Source: Apostichopus japonicus
Lineage: Eukaryota; Echinodermata; Holothuroidea; Aspidochirotida; Stichopodidae
DNA: 64,000 bases
Assembly (NCBI RefSeq): GCF_037975245.1
Contig: NC_092571.1
Coordinates: 1,962,501 to 2,026,500 of the forward strand
Reading direction: 5' to 3'
The notes under the pieces were generated by a model that was not told the origin of the DNA, made no database searches, and saw nothing but the letters and a program-made list of their open reading frames with translations. Positions 37,601-50,055 of this stretch are shown here, one piece after another; position 1 is the stretch's first letter; each line of letters starts with the position of its first letter. The translations under genes and the position numbers were made by a program.

Positions 37601-40600
37601 TTAACCCAATCCTTGAACATCCCATAGTTGTTTCCTTTGCTTTGTGCAGCGATGTTTATGAAACTATAGCAATTACATAACACACATGTATTGATATTGA
37701 AAGCATACCCACCTAACATGTTATGGTAGTTATTAAATATCAGCCTAACCTTAAGTGCATTTCCATAGCAGTTAAACCTCTAATGGTGCTTAATCAGCAA
37801 TTGCCGGCAAAAATGACATGTTACAGTACAAATCACAAATGTAGGATTTTCTTGAGTCTGATTAACTTAGCTATATTTTATAACAGTTTCTTGTATTGGT
37901 GATTATATGTCCAATAAGGTCAACCAGGAATTTGCATGATCATGGGTATTATTCGTTTCATGTCCTAGGCGTTGGTATCACCATTGTACCGCTGTATCTT
38001 GTCGAGATATCACCCGTCAATCTCCGTGGAGCTATTGCTACCATACACCAACTTTTGCTTACAATTGGCATCGTTGTAGCTCAGGTAGGGCAACTCTGGT
38101 TCGAGATTGCTCTGGCAATAACAATTAGTGTCAATAATCTCACATTTTACAAAACGTTTCACAAACCTTTTCTCTGTAGTTTCTAGTCTTTCTCTATAAA
38201 CGGTCACAATACTAAAGGAACGTATAGAGCCACCTGTCAATTATTGTGATAACCCTTTTTAAAAAGGAGTTAAAGTTGTCTTCAAACATTTTTGTCAAGG
38301 GTAACCCATTTCCCCTTTTCCTTGTCTGGGGGTCACGAGAAGGGAGAAGATTGGAATATCATTATTTATTACTGTCTCACTTTACTTTCCTTTTGTTGTG
38401 CTAAAAGTGATCTACTTGTCAAGCTGTTCACAGTCCTTTCAACTTATACACTTCTTGATCCTGTAATATACTGAATTTGTTATGCATTATGTGAAGAAAA
38501 AACAAACCAAACTGAACTGAACTGAACCTAGACTGCAGTGTCTTTCATAAGGCCTTTTCTTTCAAATACCACCTGTAATGTTATGTTATGGTTATCATAT
38601 ATACCAACCACCATTCAACACCCTTATACCACCCCTCCTATACACACAAGACAAAAACAAATTACAGTGTAATAGTTGACATATTATTTATGTCTAAACA
38701 AGTAAACGTGCTTCGTAAACACGTTCACGTCTGTTGATATATATGATATGATACTATATGATAAACATTTATTTCCTGCCTCCTCCAGATTCTTGGAATT
38801 TATGCATTCGACTACAAAACAGGTTGGCCTATCCTTGTCTCCTTGACTGCGGTACCTAGTATCATTCAACTATTCATACTTCCATTTTGTCCCGAGAGTC
38901 CAAGATGGTACTATCTTATGAGCGACGATAAGGAAAAATGTAGAAAAGGTAAACCACCGTTATTCTAAAATGAAGGAAAGGTAACTAATCATTCAACTTT
39001 TCAATAATCATTCAATGTTTCAGGTTAAAGGTATACTCTTTCTTATTTGGGCCTTCAATTGAGGGCAATTTATGAGAAACAATGAATTAACAATTATAAC
39101 ATTTAGGGCTGCAACGAGGATTCCGATGTCATCGTCTTTGAAGCCTTAAAGGAGCATTCATTTTAATGGTGAATAGCTATAGACAAACTGACTAGCTCTA
39201 GAAGCATTACTATAGAACTCATGTTTGTTCTTCCTTCTTGCACGATTACATATCAAGACTAAAATTATATCCTTTAAAGTTAGATCAGTTTTTCAGTCAA
39301 ACCTGACAATAACAATCAAGACCGTATATCATATTCTAATTATAGAAATTGTTCAAGAGTGGTGGATTCGTCAATTTTGAAATACAGATTACTTAAATAT
39401 GGTCCGTTTTGTCACTTTAGCTGTTTGGTTCCCATTTGCCTTTTAGCTTTAGTGAAACTTCGTGGAACTGATAATGTCCGTAATGAAATGGAGGAGCTTC
39501 GACAAGAGGCAGAACAAACTAAAAACAATGAGAACGTTACTATAATGGATGTACTGAGGCTCAGAAAGCCCGAGTGGAAGAGACCTCTCTTCATCTCTAT
39601 TGGTATCCACATTGGGCAACAGTTTACCGGCGTTAACGCTGTAAGTATAGTTTATAGGTTCCAAGCAAACGGGGAGGGTGTGGGATGTAGTTAAATCCAT
39701 TTTTATAGAAGGCAGTGTATACTGTTTTAAGTGACTTCTATCAGAGTGATGATATGGATTGTATTTACATCACACTTCCATGAGTAAAAAGTTATAGGCA
39801 AGTGTATTGAGTTATATCAAGTGTTGTAATTTACCTCTGCAAATGTATATACACATTTTGGTGGTGCAATTGTATAGCTGTGATGTGTAGTTGTGTAAAC
39901 ATATAACTTTGTTAATGCAGTTATGCACATGTGCAGCTGTATACCACGTAACGCAGCTGTATAATGTAGTAGGGACTTTTGAGTCGTGCAATATTTGCTG
40001 TACAATGTAGCCGTGTTTTGTAGTTCTGTATAAAGTTAACGTAGCTGTGTAATGCAGTTGTGCACATGTAGGCCTATAGATGTAAGGTAACGCAGATGTG
40101 CAATATAGTTTGGAAAAACATCTGTACAAAGTATTTGTGCACAAGTAGTTAATCATGTATAGCTAGATGTACCATGAAACGCGGCTCTGGTAAATAGAGT
40201 TGTGCAACGTTGCTATGCATTGTGGCAAAACAAGTTGATTCGAAATCACAACGATTTTTTGATGTTGGTTCAAGTGGATTGATTCAGTTCGTTTTCAATA
40301 TTTCACAGATTTTGTTTTACGCTACTGAGGTCTACAAACAGAGCGGCCTTGATGAAGTTCAAATTGGTTACGCTACTGTCGGAGTAGGAGCGATCAACGT
40401 GATAATGACGGTAGTGGCGGTATGTAATAATACGTTGATTATGAAACTTAATAGTTTATTATATTTAATATTTATATATATACATTTTATATTTATAGAT
40501 TATAAAACTTAGTACATTAATGTCTGAAGCAGCCAATACTCACAGCTAGTACAGTAACTACTGTTCATGTTCCACAACCGTGCATCAGTATCTACTGCGC

Positions 40601-43600
40601 TGTGTTCGCAACACGGTAACATGTGTTACAGGTGGCACAGTAATTACTGCAAGTTTTTTCTTACTGCAAATTGAAACATTTTAAAATTTAATTTTGACAA
40701 TTTAAAATTGTAAAAATTTTTAAATTTTTTTTAAAATTTTTTTTTATTACTGTGCCACCTGTAACACATGTTACCGTGTTGCGAACACAGTGCAGTAGTT
40801 ACTGATGCACGGTTGTTGAACATGAACAGTAGTTACTGTACTAGCTATGAGTATCGGGTGTCTGAAGCCATATAACCATAACTTCAACTTAGCGCATATA
40901 GCTATACAAATCAGGGATGTTTCCTCACTTTGTGACATTTCGTACAACCTATTGTCAACCCAAACCGGTTATTGAAAAAAATCCACTTAAAGTACGATTT
41001 ATAAACAAGAAGCGCCCATTTCATCACAAAAAAATTCAAAATGAATATGAACAATTAATACGCAGTTGTGAAAAATTCAATTTTGTTTTTTTCAATCAAC
41101 AGGTTTTTGTGGTTGAGAAGCTCGGCCGTAGGTCATTGCTCTTGTATCCGTTTATCATTGTGACTGTTGTCACCGCTCTGCTTACGATGTCATTACGTTT
41201 ACAGGTTTGTGAAATGTTGCCCTCAGTAAAGTGTCGTCAATCCATGGCATGCCGCAGTGATTATAATCAATTGTGCGTTTTTGCAGTATCCAGTTTATAA
41301 TTTAAAGAAGTGATTGACCGTTATTAAATAATGAATATATACAATGGCGGGAATCAAAATCTGTCAAAGTGAGATTTTTTCCTCAAAATTCTACTCATAT
41401 CTTGAAAGAAATTGTTATGGACTCCATTTAAAAGATTTAAATTTACGGCGATGTAAGGAAAGTATGATTCACTCCTTTTATAGGAGCAATCAAGGTGAAT
41501 AAAAATAGCAATATGATATATTAACCACGTCCCCCCACACGGAGTTTCAATAGCACACACACACGTACAAATATCTTTCTATTCGGAAGATTGAAACGAC
41601 TTATAATTTCATATTTTCATATAATATCTTCTTTTTATCTGTATTTTCTTATAGGAAGATGCAGACGGCTGGAAATGGTTTTCCCTAGTGATGATATATG
41701 TCTTCATCATTGCATTCGCTATTGGACCAGGTAAAGTCAACAATTCGAGAAATGTCTTTCAAATTGTGACGATTTTGAATGGTACTGGGTCAACTTACGA
41801 TGTTGACGTAACGATATACCAATCACAAGTTAATCACAAGGCTTAAATGAATGAAACCAGTCAATGATATAGTTAGTAAAAACTGCATATATCCTGGAAT
41901 ACTATACAATGCTAGACTTCTGCAGGGTAACTTGTGCTACAATTTGTTTCTGATGTCTTTGTACGAAATATGTCTCTCTACTTCGTTTAGCTTGAAAAAA
42001 ACTCATATGTTAGATAGGCCTTATCTCGAGTCTCTACAATTTATATCAGAACCAACCTCATCACTCAAAATCTTCCGAAGAAAAACTCTTTTGAAGAAAT
42101 TAGCGTAAATCTTGCGATATGGAAATAATCCATGTAAATAAGCTCTGCTAAATGTAAGAATCGGTGAATTTGTATTAAAGTGGTTTAAGTTGATCGAGCA
42201 GTTGGCCCACAAATGTTTCTCATAATTCTGCGGGAAGCTAAAAAAAAATCGCAATGAACTATTATTTTCCTTTTCACTTTCTGTCAATCTACAGCTCCAA
42301 TACCATTTGTGATTGTTCCCGAGCTTTGGGCCCAGGGTCCACGTCCGGCTGCCATGTCCATCTCAGTACAAGCGAATTGGTACAGCAACTTCATCGTGGG
42401 CTTAACATTCCCTTATTTACAGGTCGGTTGAAAGGAAATACCTGTCAAATATATTCTTTATCTTTCTGATATCAAGACTTTTCCCTAGTTTTAATTCAGC
42501 CGTTTCTACAACATTCTCATATTACCTACATGCTGGTTGAACTGCATACCAGCCAAACAGTACTTTTATTTTTTCAATGCCCAGACTATTCTTAGTTTTA
42601 GTTCAGTCGTTTCTAAAACTTGTGTGCTCATTTTAGAATATCCGTTGACATACGGCTAGCATTGATACTGTAAATGACCCGAGTGACGTCACACATTATG
42701 TATGATAAGAGGATTTAATTCTATATTTAAAGAAGAGCCATGCCATTAAATTAGGAGGAAGATAAGTAGAGAGGGGATGTGAGTGAGGGGCGGGGGGGGG
42801 GGGCGGGGGTTAGCTAGCCGAAAAGGACCTAACGAGGAAGTAAAGAGCATACCGCGGTTTTTTGTTTGTAGATATGGTAGCGCAGGGGGTAGGAGCCGGG
42901 GGGGGGGACTTTTTTTCCAAAATAGCAAATATGCCCTACTGGCAAATAAAATGTGCCCCTTTGATGAAGAACTGTCTTTTGGATATCTTAAGCCTTTGTT
43001 AATTTTAATATTTTATTGTTATTATTTATTTTTAGTCTGTACATGCTATTTTTAAAATGGCATCCCATATCTTTCTGTAGCACGGTTAACAATATACAAT
43101 CAACATACTAACACATCATGTAACTTTAAGTGATATGGCCGGTGTGTATCGGTATATAGCATAACGAGTGGGCGTTGTGGAATGAGAAAGTGCCCCTCTG
43201 ATGTTGTGCCCCCACCCTCACACTTTTTGGAAACTTCCTATCCCCCTGTGGTAGCGCAAGAAAGATCTTTAGTAGCTGGCTCCTATAATTAAAGAGGTAA
43301 AATAAGTGAAAAGAGGAGTGCATTTACGCCATCCTGAAATTAGGAGGATTCTTAGATTGCTATCTTAGAATTCCGTGGCAAATCTTAGACTTCGTTCTTC
43401 CTTTATTTAAGATCACAAAATATATCTGTAACAATCTTCGGTTATTAACGGATTTAAAAACAACTCTTATAGCATTTTTTTTTTCTCCGTAGGATACCAT
43501 CGGATCATTTGCGTTTTTAGTTTTTGGAGTTTGCAGTTTACTTACCACAATATTCATCTTCTTTTACATCCCTGAGACGAAAGGCCGAACATTTGAAAAT

Positions 43601-43702
43601 ATCGTGGCTGGCTTTAGAGGTAGACCTGTTAAAGAAGAGATGGACCCCAACAAAGTCTTCGTTACAGACGGGACAGTAAACCAAGCCTTTCAAATCAAAT
43701 AA
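31671..43702 (+). CDS. GLUT gene 2: SLC2A-type facilitative glucose transporter, 12 coding exons, 507 aa
   Basis: Coding exons: 31671-31709, 35852-35953, 36608-36768, 37301-37425, 37969-38084, 38789-38948, 39447-39640, 40309-40419, 41103-41204, 41655-41730, 42295-42422, 43493-43702. The sum is 1524 bases, an open frame of 507 residues. Intron phases equal those of gene 1, and internal exon lengths are identical except exon 6 (160 against 157). The short first exon (MDDREIIEEGATK) is followed by FQFGY at 33-37, the sequon NQS at 54, GRKG, PESPR at 216-220, QQFTGVNA at 292-299, GRR at 344-346, PELWAQGPRPAAM at 404-416 and PETKGR at 465-470. This is the full set of GLUT/major facilitator landmarks, so a plasma-membrane hexose uniporter is likely. 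The PIPW tryptophan is Phe400 and QLS reads QFT. Exon 1 rests on the clean ATG, a gtaaga donor, the correct phase and the matching layout in genes 1 and 3; the other exons are secure. Confidence 0.92.
32457..32824. mobile_element. Foldback MULE-like MITE in gene 2 intron 1
   Basis: Two arms of about 110 bases in inverted orientation ('cagtaactactgttcatgtt' left, 'aacatgaacagtagttactg' right) around an A/T-rich centre. The flanks share actatgt (32448-32454 and 32825-32831). Same family as 40531-40858, but inserted in the opposite orientation. Confidence 0.85.
33108..33386. mobile_element. Foldback MITE, second family (copy B)
   Basis: Related to 26202-26494: 'ggatatgtgtaattccaac' and the inverted 'gggattacacatattttcag' around the centre, with arms ending in actactgt / accgtagt. 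It sits in gene 2 intron 1 about 280 bases after the first foldback element. Confidence 0.75.
34698..35056. repeat. Second copy of the 363-bp block (gene 2 intron 1)
   Basis: Copy of 251-613. It lies 0.8 kb upstream of exon 2 and 3 kb downstream of exon 1 of gene 2. Conserved strings include 'gctgtatgta' and 'ctaattaccgaaggtagcaa'. Confidence 0.8.
39840..40210. repeat. Degenerate short repeats in gene 2 intron 7
   Basis: Recurring 'gcagctgtataatgtagt' and 'tgtgcacatgtag' type units of about 20-30 bases, giving frames rich in Tyr/Thr/Cys on the minus strand. Not a gene. Confidence 0.6.
40531..40858. mobile_element. Foldback MULE-like MITE in gene 2 intron 8, 10-bp TSD
   Basis: 328-bp element with long inverted arms around an AT-rich centre. 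It is flanked by a perfect 10-bp duplication tgtctgaagc (40521-40530 and 40859-40868). A 9-10 bp duplication with long inverted ends points to the Mutator-like superfamily. Confidence 0.9.
42883..43248. mobile_element. hAT-like MITE in gene 2 intron 11, TSD tggtagcg
   Basis: 366-bp element with ends 'cagggggtaggagcc' and 'acttcctatccccctg'. It is flanked by an exact 8-bp duplication tggtagcg (42875-42882 and 43249-43256). A related element lies inverted at 55951-56372. Confidence 0.9.
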
Positions 43703-43770
43703 ATTTTTAAAAACTTTATAAGCTAAAAGTTGTTAATGCTTGAATTCTTGCTACGCTGAAGTTTACAAGT

Positions 43771-43776
43771 AATAAA
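43771..43776 (+). terminator. Candidate polyadenylation signal of GLUT gene 2
   Basis: AATAAA 69 bases after the stop codon, in an AT-rich 3' flank. Another AATAAA overlaps the stop codon itself. Confidence 0.6.
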
Positions 43777-43959
43777 TCATTTTGTGTATATTGCTAATCT
43801 TCTTCTTTAGGTAATATTATTATTATTTAAAAACGTTGGCTGCACGATGATATATAGAGCGTTTGTTATATATTGGTGGTAGCATTTTAAACATTAAAGA
43901 ATTGCCATGGCATTATCTGTCATACTTTGGTTAACCAAATATCGAGCAAAACTCAGTCA
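43777..43959. other. 3' flank of GLUT gene 2
   Basis: AT-rich, nothing further recognised. Confidence 0.4.
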
Positions 43960-44340
43960 AGCCTACAATCACTCTAAAATGATGAGGTATTTGGTATTTT
44001 CGCCACTCAAACCTACAATCACTTTAAAATGGTGAGGTATTTCCTCCCCTCAACTTGCAATCACTTTAATATGGTGAGGTATTTTCTCGCCTCAAACCCG
44101 CAATCACTAAAGGTGGTGAGGTATTTTCTCGCCTCAAACCTACAATCACTTTAAAATGGTGAAGTACTTCTCCCCCCAACCTGCAATCACTTTAATATGG
44201 TGAGGTATTTTCTCTCCTCAAGCCTACAATCACTTAAATATGGTGAGGTATTTTCTCTCCTCAAGCCTACTTTAATATGGTGAGGTATTTTCTCTCCTCA
44301 AGCCTACTCTAATATGGTGAGGTATTTTCTCTCGTCAAAG
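43960..44340. repeat. Minisatellite, units of about 46 bp, 3' of gene 2
   Basis: Eight or so units of the pattern 'cctacaatcactttaaaatg' then 'gtgaggtattttctc', some shortened. It begins about 250 bases after the gene 2 stop codon. Confidence 0.9.
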
Positions 44341-45608
44341 TTTGGCTCTTTCTCACAAGACGATGAAATATCAAGACCAAACGAAAGTGGGCTCCGTTAT
44401 TGTTTACCATTGGTCAAAGGCTGTGTTCGATTTTTTAGATATATAATAGTCTTGTTAATGTACGCATGCGCTAGCTCGTGTATGTAGTGCCTTTGTGGCA
44501 ACAACACCGTACTTTATTTAGGTAATTTTTAGGTACTTATTAAGGTACTTTATTTCAATACAGCATGTCTTTATAAACAATTAAGTCTTTCGAGTTTGTT
44601 ACGGTCATACTTCGGTGCAATCAATTTGTTCTGGATGCAAAACCTTTGGTGCCAATAAAAAACAGTTTAATCCAATATACAATTATTTCAAATGAAGAAT
44701 TGAGCGAAGGTTATCGGCCTCTGTAATAAAAGCCTTTACATTTTTGCGATGTTACTGGATGCTGTTTACGTAAAAATAGATTTAAATATATATATAAATA
44801 AATTTTGCCAATGATGGCACAATTGTGTTTCTCATATATATAATTAGTGTTTTTCTTTATACAAATAACACTTTATATTTGAAATATGGTCTACTTGAAA
44901 TACGTCAAACCCTGTCCTTGCTATATATATATATATATATAGAAAAAAACACACTGTATCACGCTTCTTAGTTCTCTGGAAACAATAATGGACATGAATA
45001 TCCATGACTATGTAATCATATTTATTTCAGAACCAAAGATACCAATACGAAATATCATCTACATATAAGTTAAGTTTTCACGGTGAACGTAAAAAAGTTA
45101 GTTCAATGTAACCACATTCCTTATGGGAGAATGTCACCACCCTACAAGATAATGAATATTTAAATCCCGAAACAAAATCAGGATTTAAAACGTTCCAGCT
45201 AACATAGATATCGATATGAAATTACATCATACATATGCTTGATGTTCACGGTGAAAATAACAAAAAGTACGGTAGTTTAATGTTACTAAATTCCTATAGG
45301 AGAATGCCAGACCCTACAAAATAATGAATATGTAAATCCCTCTACAAAATCATGAATATTTAAGTCCCTCTATACAAAATAATGAATATTGAAAAGTTTT
45401 ACTCTAGATAGCTGAGGTTACCTAGCTTTATATCAAACATGCTGCACGGTTACGGAAATCTATTAGTAATATAGAGGAATTCCATGTACATTCAACGGTA
45501 GGGTACAGCAATATAATGGACACTGCGGATACAGACCTGTTTGGTCAGGCATGGTCACCGGGATGGGGTCGTGTCCTGCATGCATATTTATGCATCCAAA
45601 TACTGCCA
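44341..45608. other. Noncoding stretch between gene 2 and the U2-headed SINE
   Basis: No gene recognised. Diverged repeats of 'acaaaataatgaatatttaa' occur at about 45140-45390, and a TA microsatellite at 44922-44941. Confidence 0.5.
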
Positions 45609-45623
45609 ATATAATATAGTTTT

Positions 45624-45809
45624 CGGCCTTTTGGCTAAGATCATGTGTTATATCTGTTCCCTTTCGTGGGGAATGGTGATGCACTCCTGACGATGATCAC
45701 ACAGCCACAGTCCCGATGCAAGGGGACTGGGGTTGAGAGCGGATCAGTCGTTCGGTAATTTGGTTTTCGTGCCCAGGTTCTTTCCTGGGCGACTTTTTTC
45801 TTAAAAAGT
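45624..45809 (+). mobile_element. U2 snRNA-headed SINE with 15-bp target duplication
   Basis: The first 40 bases (cggccttttggctaagatca, then tgtgttatatctgttc) match the 5' end of U2 snRNA including stem-loop I; the branch-site-pairing segment GTAGTA reads GTTATA. The body is not U2. Near the 3' end, AATTTGG (Sm-like) precedes a hairpin GCCCAGG-ttcttt-CCTGGGC and a T-run. The copy is bounded by a perfect 15-bp direct repeat atataatatagtttt (45609-45623 and 45810-45824), the signature of LINE-driven retrotransposition. I therefore read it as a SINE whose head derives from U2 rather than a functional snRNA gene. Confidence 0.8.
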
Positions 45810-45894
45810 ATATAATATAGTTTTGATCCCCTGCAAATGACATCTTTAGACATGTAGATTCATGTAATAACTCAAATAATAACTCGAAGCTGAA

Positions 45895-47884
45895 CGTGGA
45901 GTCCAGAGAAAATTTGAGATTTCAGCACCCCCCAGATCGCAGGAGATGGCACCTGTGAGGCAAAATAGCAACCAAAAAGATGTGCAACTTTGGTGACAGA
46001 AATGCAAAAAAAGTTTTTTCTCTTTCATGCTGACTGGCCTTGCCAACTCAACCAGACTTTTAACTTGAGGGAAGTTGGCATCATTTGCAGGAATTTCAGA
46101 ATTCCCAATATATCTCTACCAGTAGTGGAAAATCCTGTTTCGACAGTTTCGTGGCCATAAAAAAGTTGTTTTGTGGAATATTCAGTGACATATATTCATT
46201 TGACTCGAGGCAATATATGAATACCTGCAGGGGCGGCGATCTGTTTCAAATATTGGGGGGGGGGGGGGGACATCTGCTTGGATGCAGGCGAATTACTGTC
46301 AAAGCGGAGCGCCACCATCGGTTGGCGCGCAGCGTACAAGAAAATTTCTGGTTTTGATAGCCCCCCAGATGACCGGAAATGGCACTTCTCGGGCTTGAAA
46401 ATGACCAACCAGATGTACACTTTTGCCTGAGAACCAAGTTTTTCCTAATAGTTTTTTTTTTCATTCATAACCTTTTGTCAAGATTGTCACCAGTCACACA
46501 TCATGTTCGACCTCATTGCATTTGTAGGTAATTCTACGTAACGCCCCACAATACCCGTCAGCCCCACTTTTCAAGGTTTTAAGCCCATTATTTGTTCAGA
46601 ATTTGAATAATAAATTCACTTCAAAACATACCCATAATGTTGCACTAAATTTCATCTATGGACAACCAATATAGAAAACCCCCCTCAACCACTAACAGAC
46701 CGGTCAAAATTGTACGAGTGTAGAGGGAAGTATACTATGATGAAGAATGTTGGTCAAGGGATTTTCGAAATTTCAGACACAGTTAAATTATTGGTGTACA
46801 AATATTAAAACCTCTTATAACGGCTACTATAAAACTTCGATATCATAGAAAATACCCAAAAAATATGCTCGAGGGGGAGGGCGGTCTCCACCCCTTCACC
46901 CCCCCCTCCCTTGGCTACGCACCTGCGGTTAGAAATCTTGTAGGAAACAGGCCAAATGGAAACCCAGTGAACCCATATCGATGTGGATCCTATGTATGGT
47001 TGTACGTACTTACACTCATACACAAGATGCAAACCAAATTTCATTACGGATGCGGTCCGTCTAGCTATTCATTTCGAGAAAAAAAAAGTAAAAACTACTT
47101 TCGGTCATATATAGTAACAAATTGTGACACGGTTAGACAGGCGCTTTGCGAGGAATTTGCCAAGGGAGGGGCAAAGCTTGTACCCAGACTTTCTAAGCGT
47201 AGCGCCACCATAAGTTGGCGCGAAGCGCAAAAGAAAATTTTGGCCGAAAATGCCTCCCAGATCGCTGGAAATGGCACTTCCCAGGCCTTGTAAGTTGCAT
47301 CTAAGCATTTTCTATTTTGAAATTACTAGCGATATCATAAAAAAATACAAAACATATGCTTAAAAAAAAACTATGCCACCAAATATTGGGGGGGATATAA
47401 GATACTATATCCCCCCACCTAAAATATTGGGGGGACATGTCCCCCCCGTCCCCCCCCCCCCCATGATCGCCGCCCATGAATACCTGATACCTCGGCTCAG
47501 AACAAACGGAGCCAATCTTTTGATAGATTGTTGCGCTAGGTGGAAGCACTGAACATATTTTCAGCAGATATCGCTATCACGCAGCACAACAAGGTTCGTG
47601 GTGTATGGTCGCAATCGTCGCATCGACCATTGCCATGCCATGCTGTGTGACCATTCTCATGATTACTACAGATATTGTATTATTCTTATTCTGCCAGATG
47701 CAGACGAGAAAATTGTGTAACTCTATTTCCCAAATTATTGAACAAAAAATATTAGCGAATCGCACTGATGAGTGTTTTTTTTTTACCCCATTCCCAGTGG
47801 GGGGGGCCAGTGGGGGGGCCAGTGGGGGGCCAGCCGATTTCATGGGGGGCCTCGGCCCCCAGGCCCCCTGTAGCTACGCCACTG
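45895..47884 (+). mobile_element. hAT-like 2-kb element, truncated at its left end
   Basis: The right end 'gtagctacgccactg' is the family terminus. The left terminus is missing; similarity to the intact inverted copy at 51307-53387 stops near 45895. It contains two hairpin modules (about 46300 and 47193) and long G/C homopolymers. No transposase. Confidence 0.85.
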
Positions 47885-48317
47885 GCTGGGATACACGGTG
47901 GGGGGGGGGTTAGTGTGGGATGGGGTGTTCAGAGATTGCAAACACATGTCAGAAAGAAGATTCAAAATTTCTCTGAAATGTATTCAAAAGCCCTGGTGTG
48001 TGCTGATATATAGAAGATATTGTTCTAGTTACACAACATTATATAGTTACCGTGTTTTCTGGTAAATCATGGCAAACCTAAGTTTACTGTTTCAGTGTAA
48101 CACCTTCCTGGTTATGGAAAGGAATATCTTACAAGGCATTGCCTGTTAATTAAGTGAAGCAAAGGATCTAGATATCCGTACAAGTTATTAGCTGTCAAGA
48201 TCAATTTAATATCTGTGATCTATAAAACGACAAATTAAAGGAGAATACATTAATCGTTGTCTCATAATTTACAGGGCGACCGGGTCATTGTGCTGCACCC
48301 CTCCCCCAACTCCCCAG

Positions 48318-50047
48318 CAGTGGCGTCACCATACTTTTCAGTCTGGGGGGCACAGGGGGGCACCAGCATTTGATGGGGGGCACTTAGGTGGATACGGATC
48401 GCCGTCCTGGGGGAGGGGTCTAAGGGAAGGGGGTGCCCCTCCAGGCGCGGCAGAACGGGAAAATTATTGGGGGGGGGGGTTAATGTGTAGAGACCATCTA
48501 AGCGGAGCGCCACCATCGGTTGGCGCGGAGCGTACAAGAAATTTTTGGGTTTTTCAAACCCCCAGATGGCCGGAAACGGCACTTCCCGAGTGTTTTATGC
48601 TGCGAATACCTAGCCCTAAAATATGGGTCTCAAGCCTGTAATTTCTGAGATTGCACGTAAAAGTCTGTAAAAACATTGTAATTTGTATATTCGATGGTGT
48701 TTTAAGAGAGTAGCTATTACTCGTAGTGTACTCGCAAAGACGTTTTTTAATGTAGTAAGGGGATGTTGGAGAACTGGCTGAAATGAAGCAAGTCATTGGT
48801 CTAAGACGAAGTTGTGTTGCGCTTACCGGTACTCACACTCACTGCTTCCACTTTTCACGGGGCGTGAAGACGCGGTTGGGGTGACAATGTGGTCTATAGC
48901 CAGGGGACGGGCCGAGGGTCCCCCCAGCATTTACTAAAATTATTACACCTATATAGTATACGTGTGCATCGGACAGATCGACAAGTATGCATTGAAAAAT
49001 GGGCAGATGCACGTTTCGGAGCCTTGGTAAATATTGGGGGGGGGAGGGCTTATCATGCATTTGCCCCCTCAACTTTTTCATTGGGGGCTGAGCCCTCAAG
49101 CCCCCCCCCCCGGTGCCGCCGCCACTGCCCCCTCCCCTTTGGAAAATTTTCGCATACGGAGGATGGGCTAGATGCAAAATGCTGCCACATTTGATGCTAA
49201 ATTCGATCTGAAGATATCTCCAGAAATTGCTATTTTTGAGGTAATGATTTTAACAAGGGACAGAATTTTGCAGAGGATATGAACCACATGCTGTCGATAT
49301 TATGCCTAACCCTATATCAATAGAACCTACATTTGTTGAATTAATGTGTGCATGACCCCCGACTCCTTTCTTGTCTTTCTCGTTTTCGCCCATTATCTGT
49401 TAAGATGTAACAGGTTCCAGCATCGTTATTGGCTCCTATCAGGGATCTCACCATGCAATCCAAAGTTTGATCACACATCGAGTATGGCTCAGTATGCAGG
49501 TGTGAACATTCGCCATTTGTTCCTACAAGCATCTAACCTCAAATGACCTCTGCACCCCCTACACAACAGGGTTAATATATGGGTCCACAAATATAGGCAA
49601 GTATGGTGCCTGCGGACCCTCACATTCTCACATTTCGTCAGCTCCTAACCTGTCAACCTCAGACCAAGGCAACATATTGCAGTACCCTCCCTTCTCACAG
49701 TCATGTAGCTCGCGAAGCGGACGTGTATATCCGCTGGTATGGCGTGAGCACTGACACATTCAATGTAAATATCGACACCTGTTGTGATGGCGCAGGTCAC
49801 GACTTCGATACCCGACGTTCAAGGATAAACTTTTTTTTATTTTTTCGCAGCTCATTTGAAGAAAATACGAATTACTGTGCTTCTTTGTCCTTATGAAAAA
49901 CCAACTCAGATGATGGGAGGTGAATATAACAAAATATATATATATTTTTTTACCAACCCAAATCTCAGATGGGGGGGCACTCGGGGGGAGGCACTGGGTT
50001 TTCCAGGGGGGCACGTGCCCCCCTGGCCCCCCTTGGCGACGCCACTG
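48318..50047. mobile_element. hAT-like element, 1.73 kb, TSD ctccccag
   Basis: Ends cagtggcgtcacc and ggcgacgccactg. It is flanked by an exact 8-bp duplication ctccccag (48310-48317 and 50048-50055). One hairpin module at about 48498. No transposase-like frame. Confidence 0.9.
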
Positions 50048-50055
50048 CTCCCCAG

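Noticed and set aside
45624-45809. Functional U2 snRNA gene
   Set aside because: Only the first ~40 bases match U2, the branch-pairing segment is altered, and the flanking 15-bp direct repeat shows a retrotransposed copy.
49740-49830. tRNA-like stretch with a possible B box (acttcgataccc)
   Set aside because: No acceptor stem or convincing A box was found, and it lies within the element at 48318-50047. Too weak to call a tRNA or SINE.
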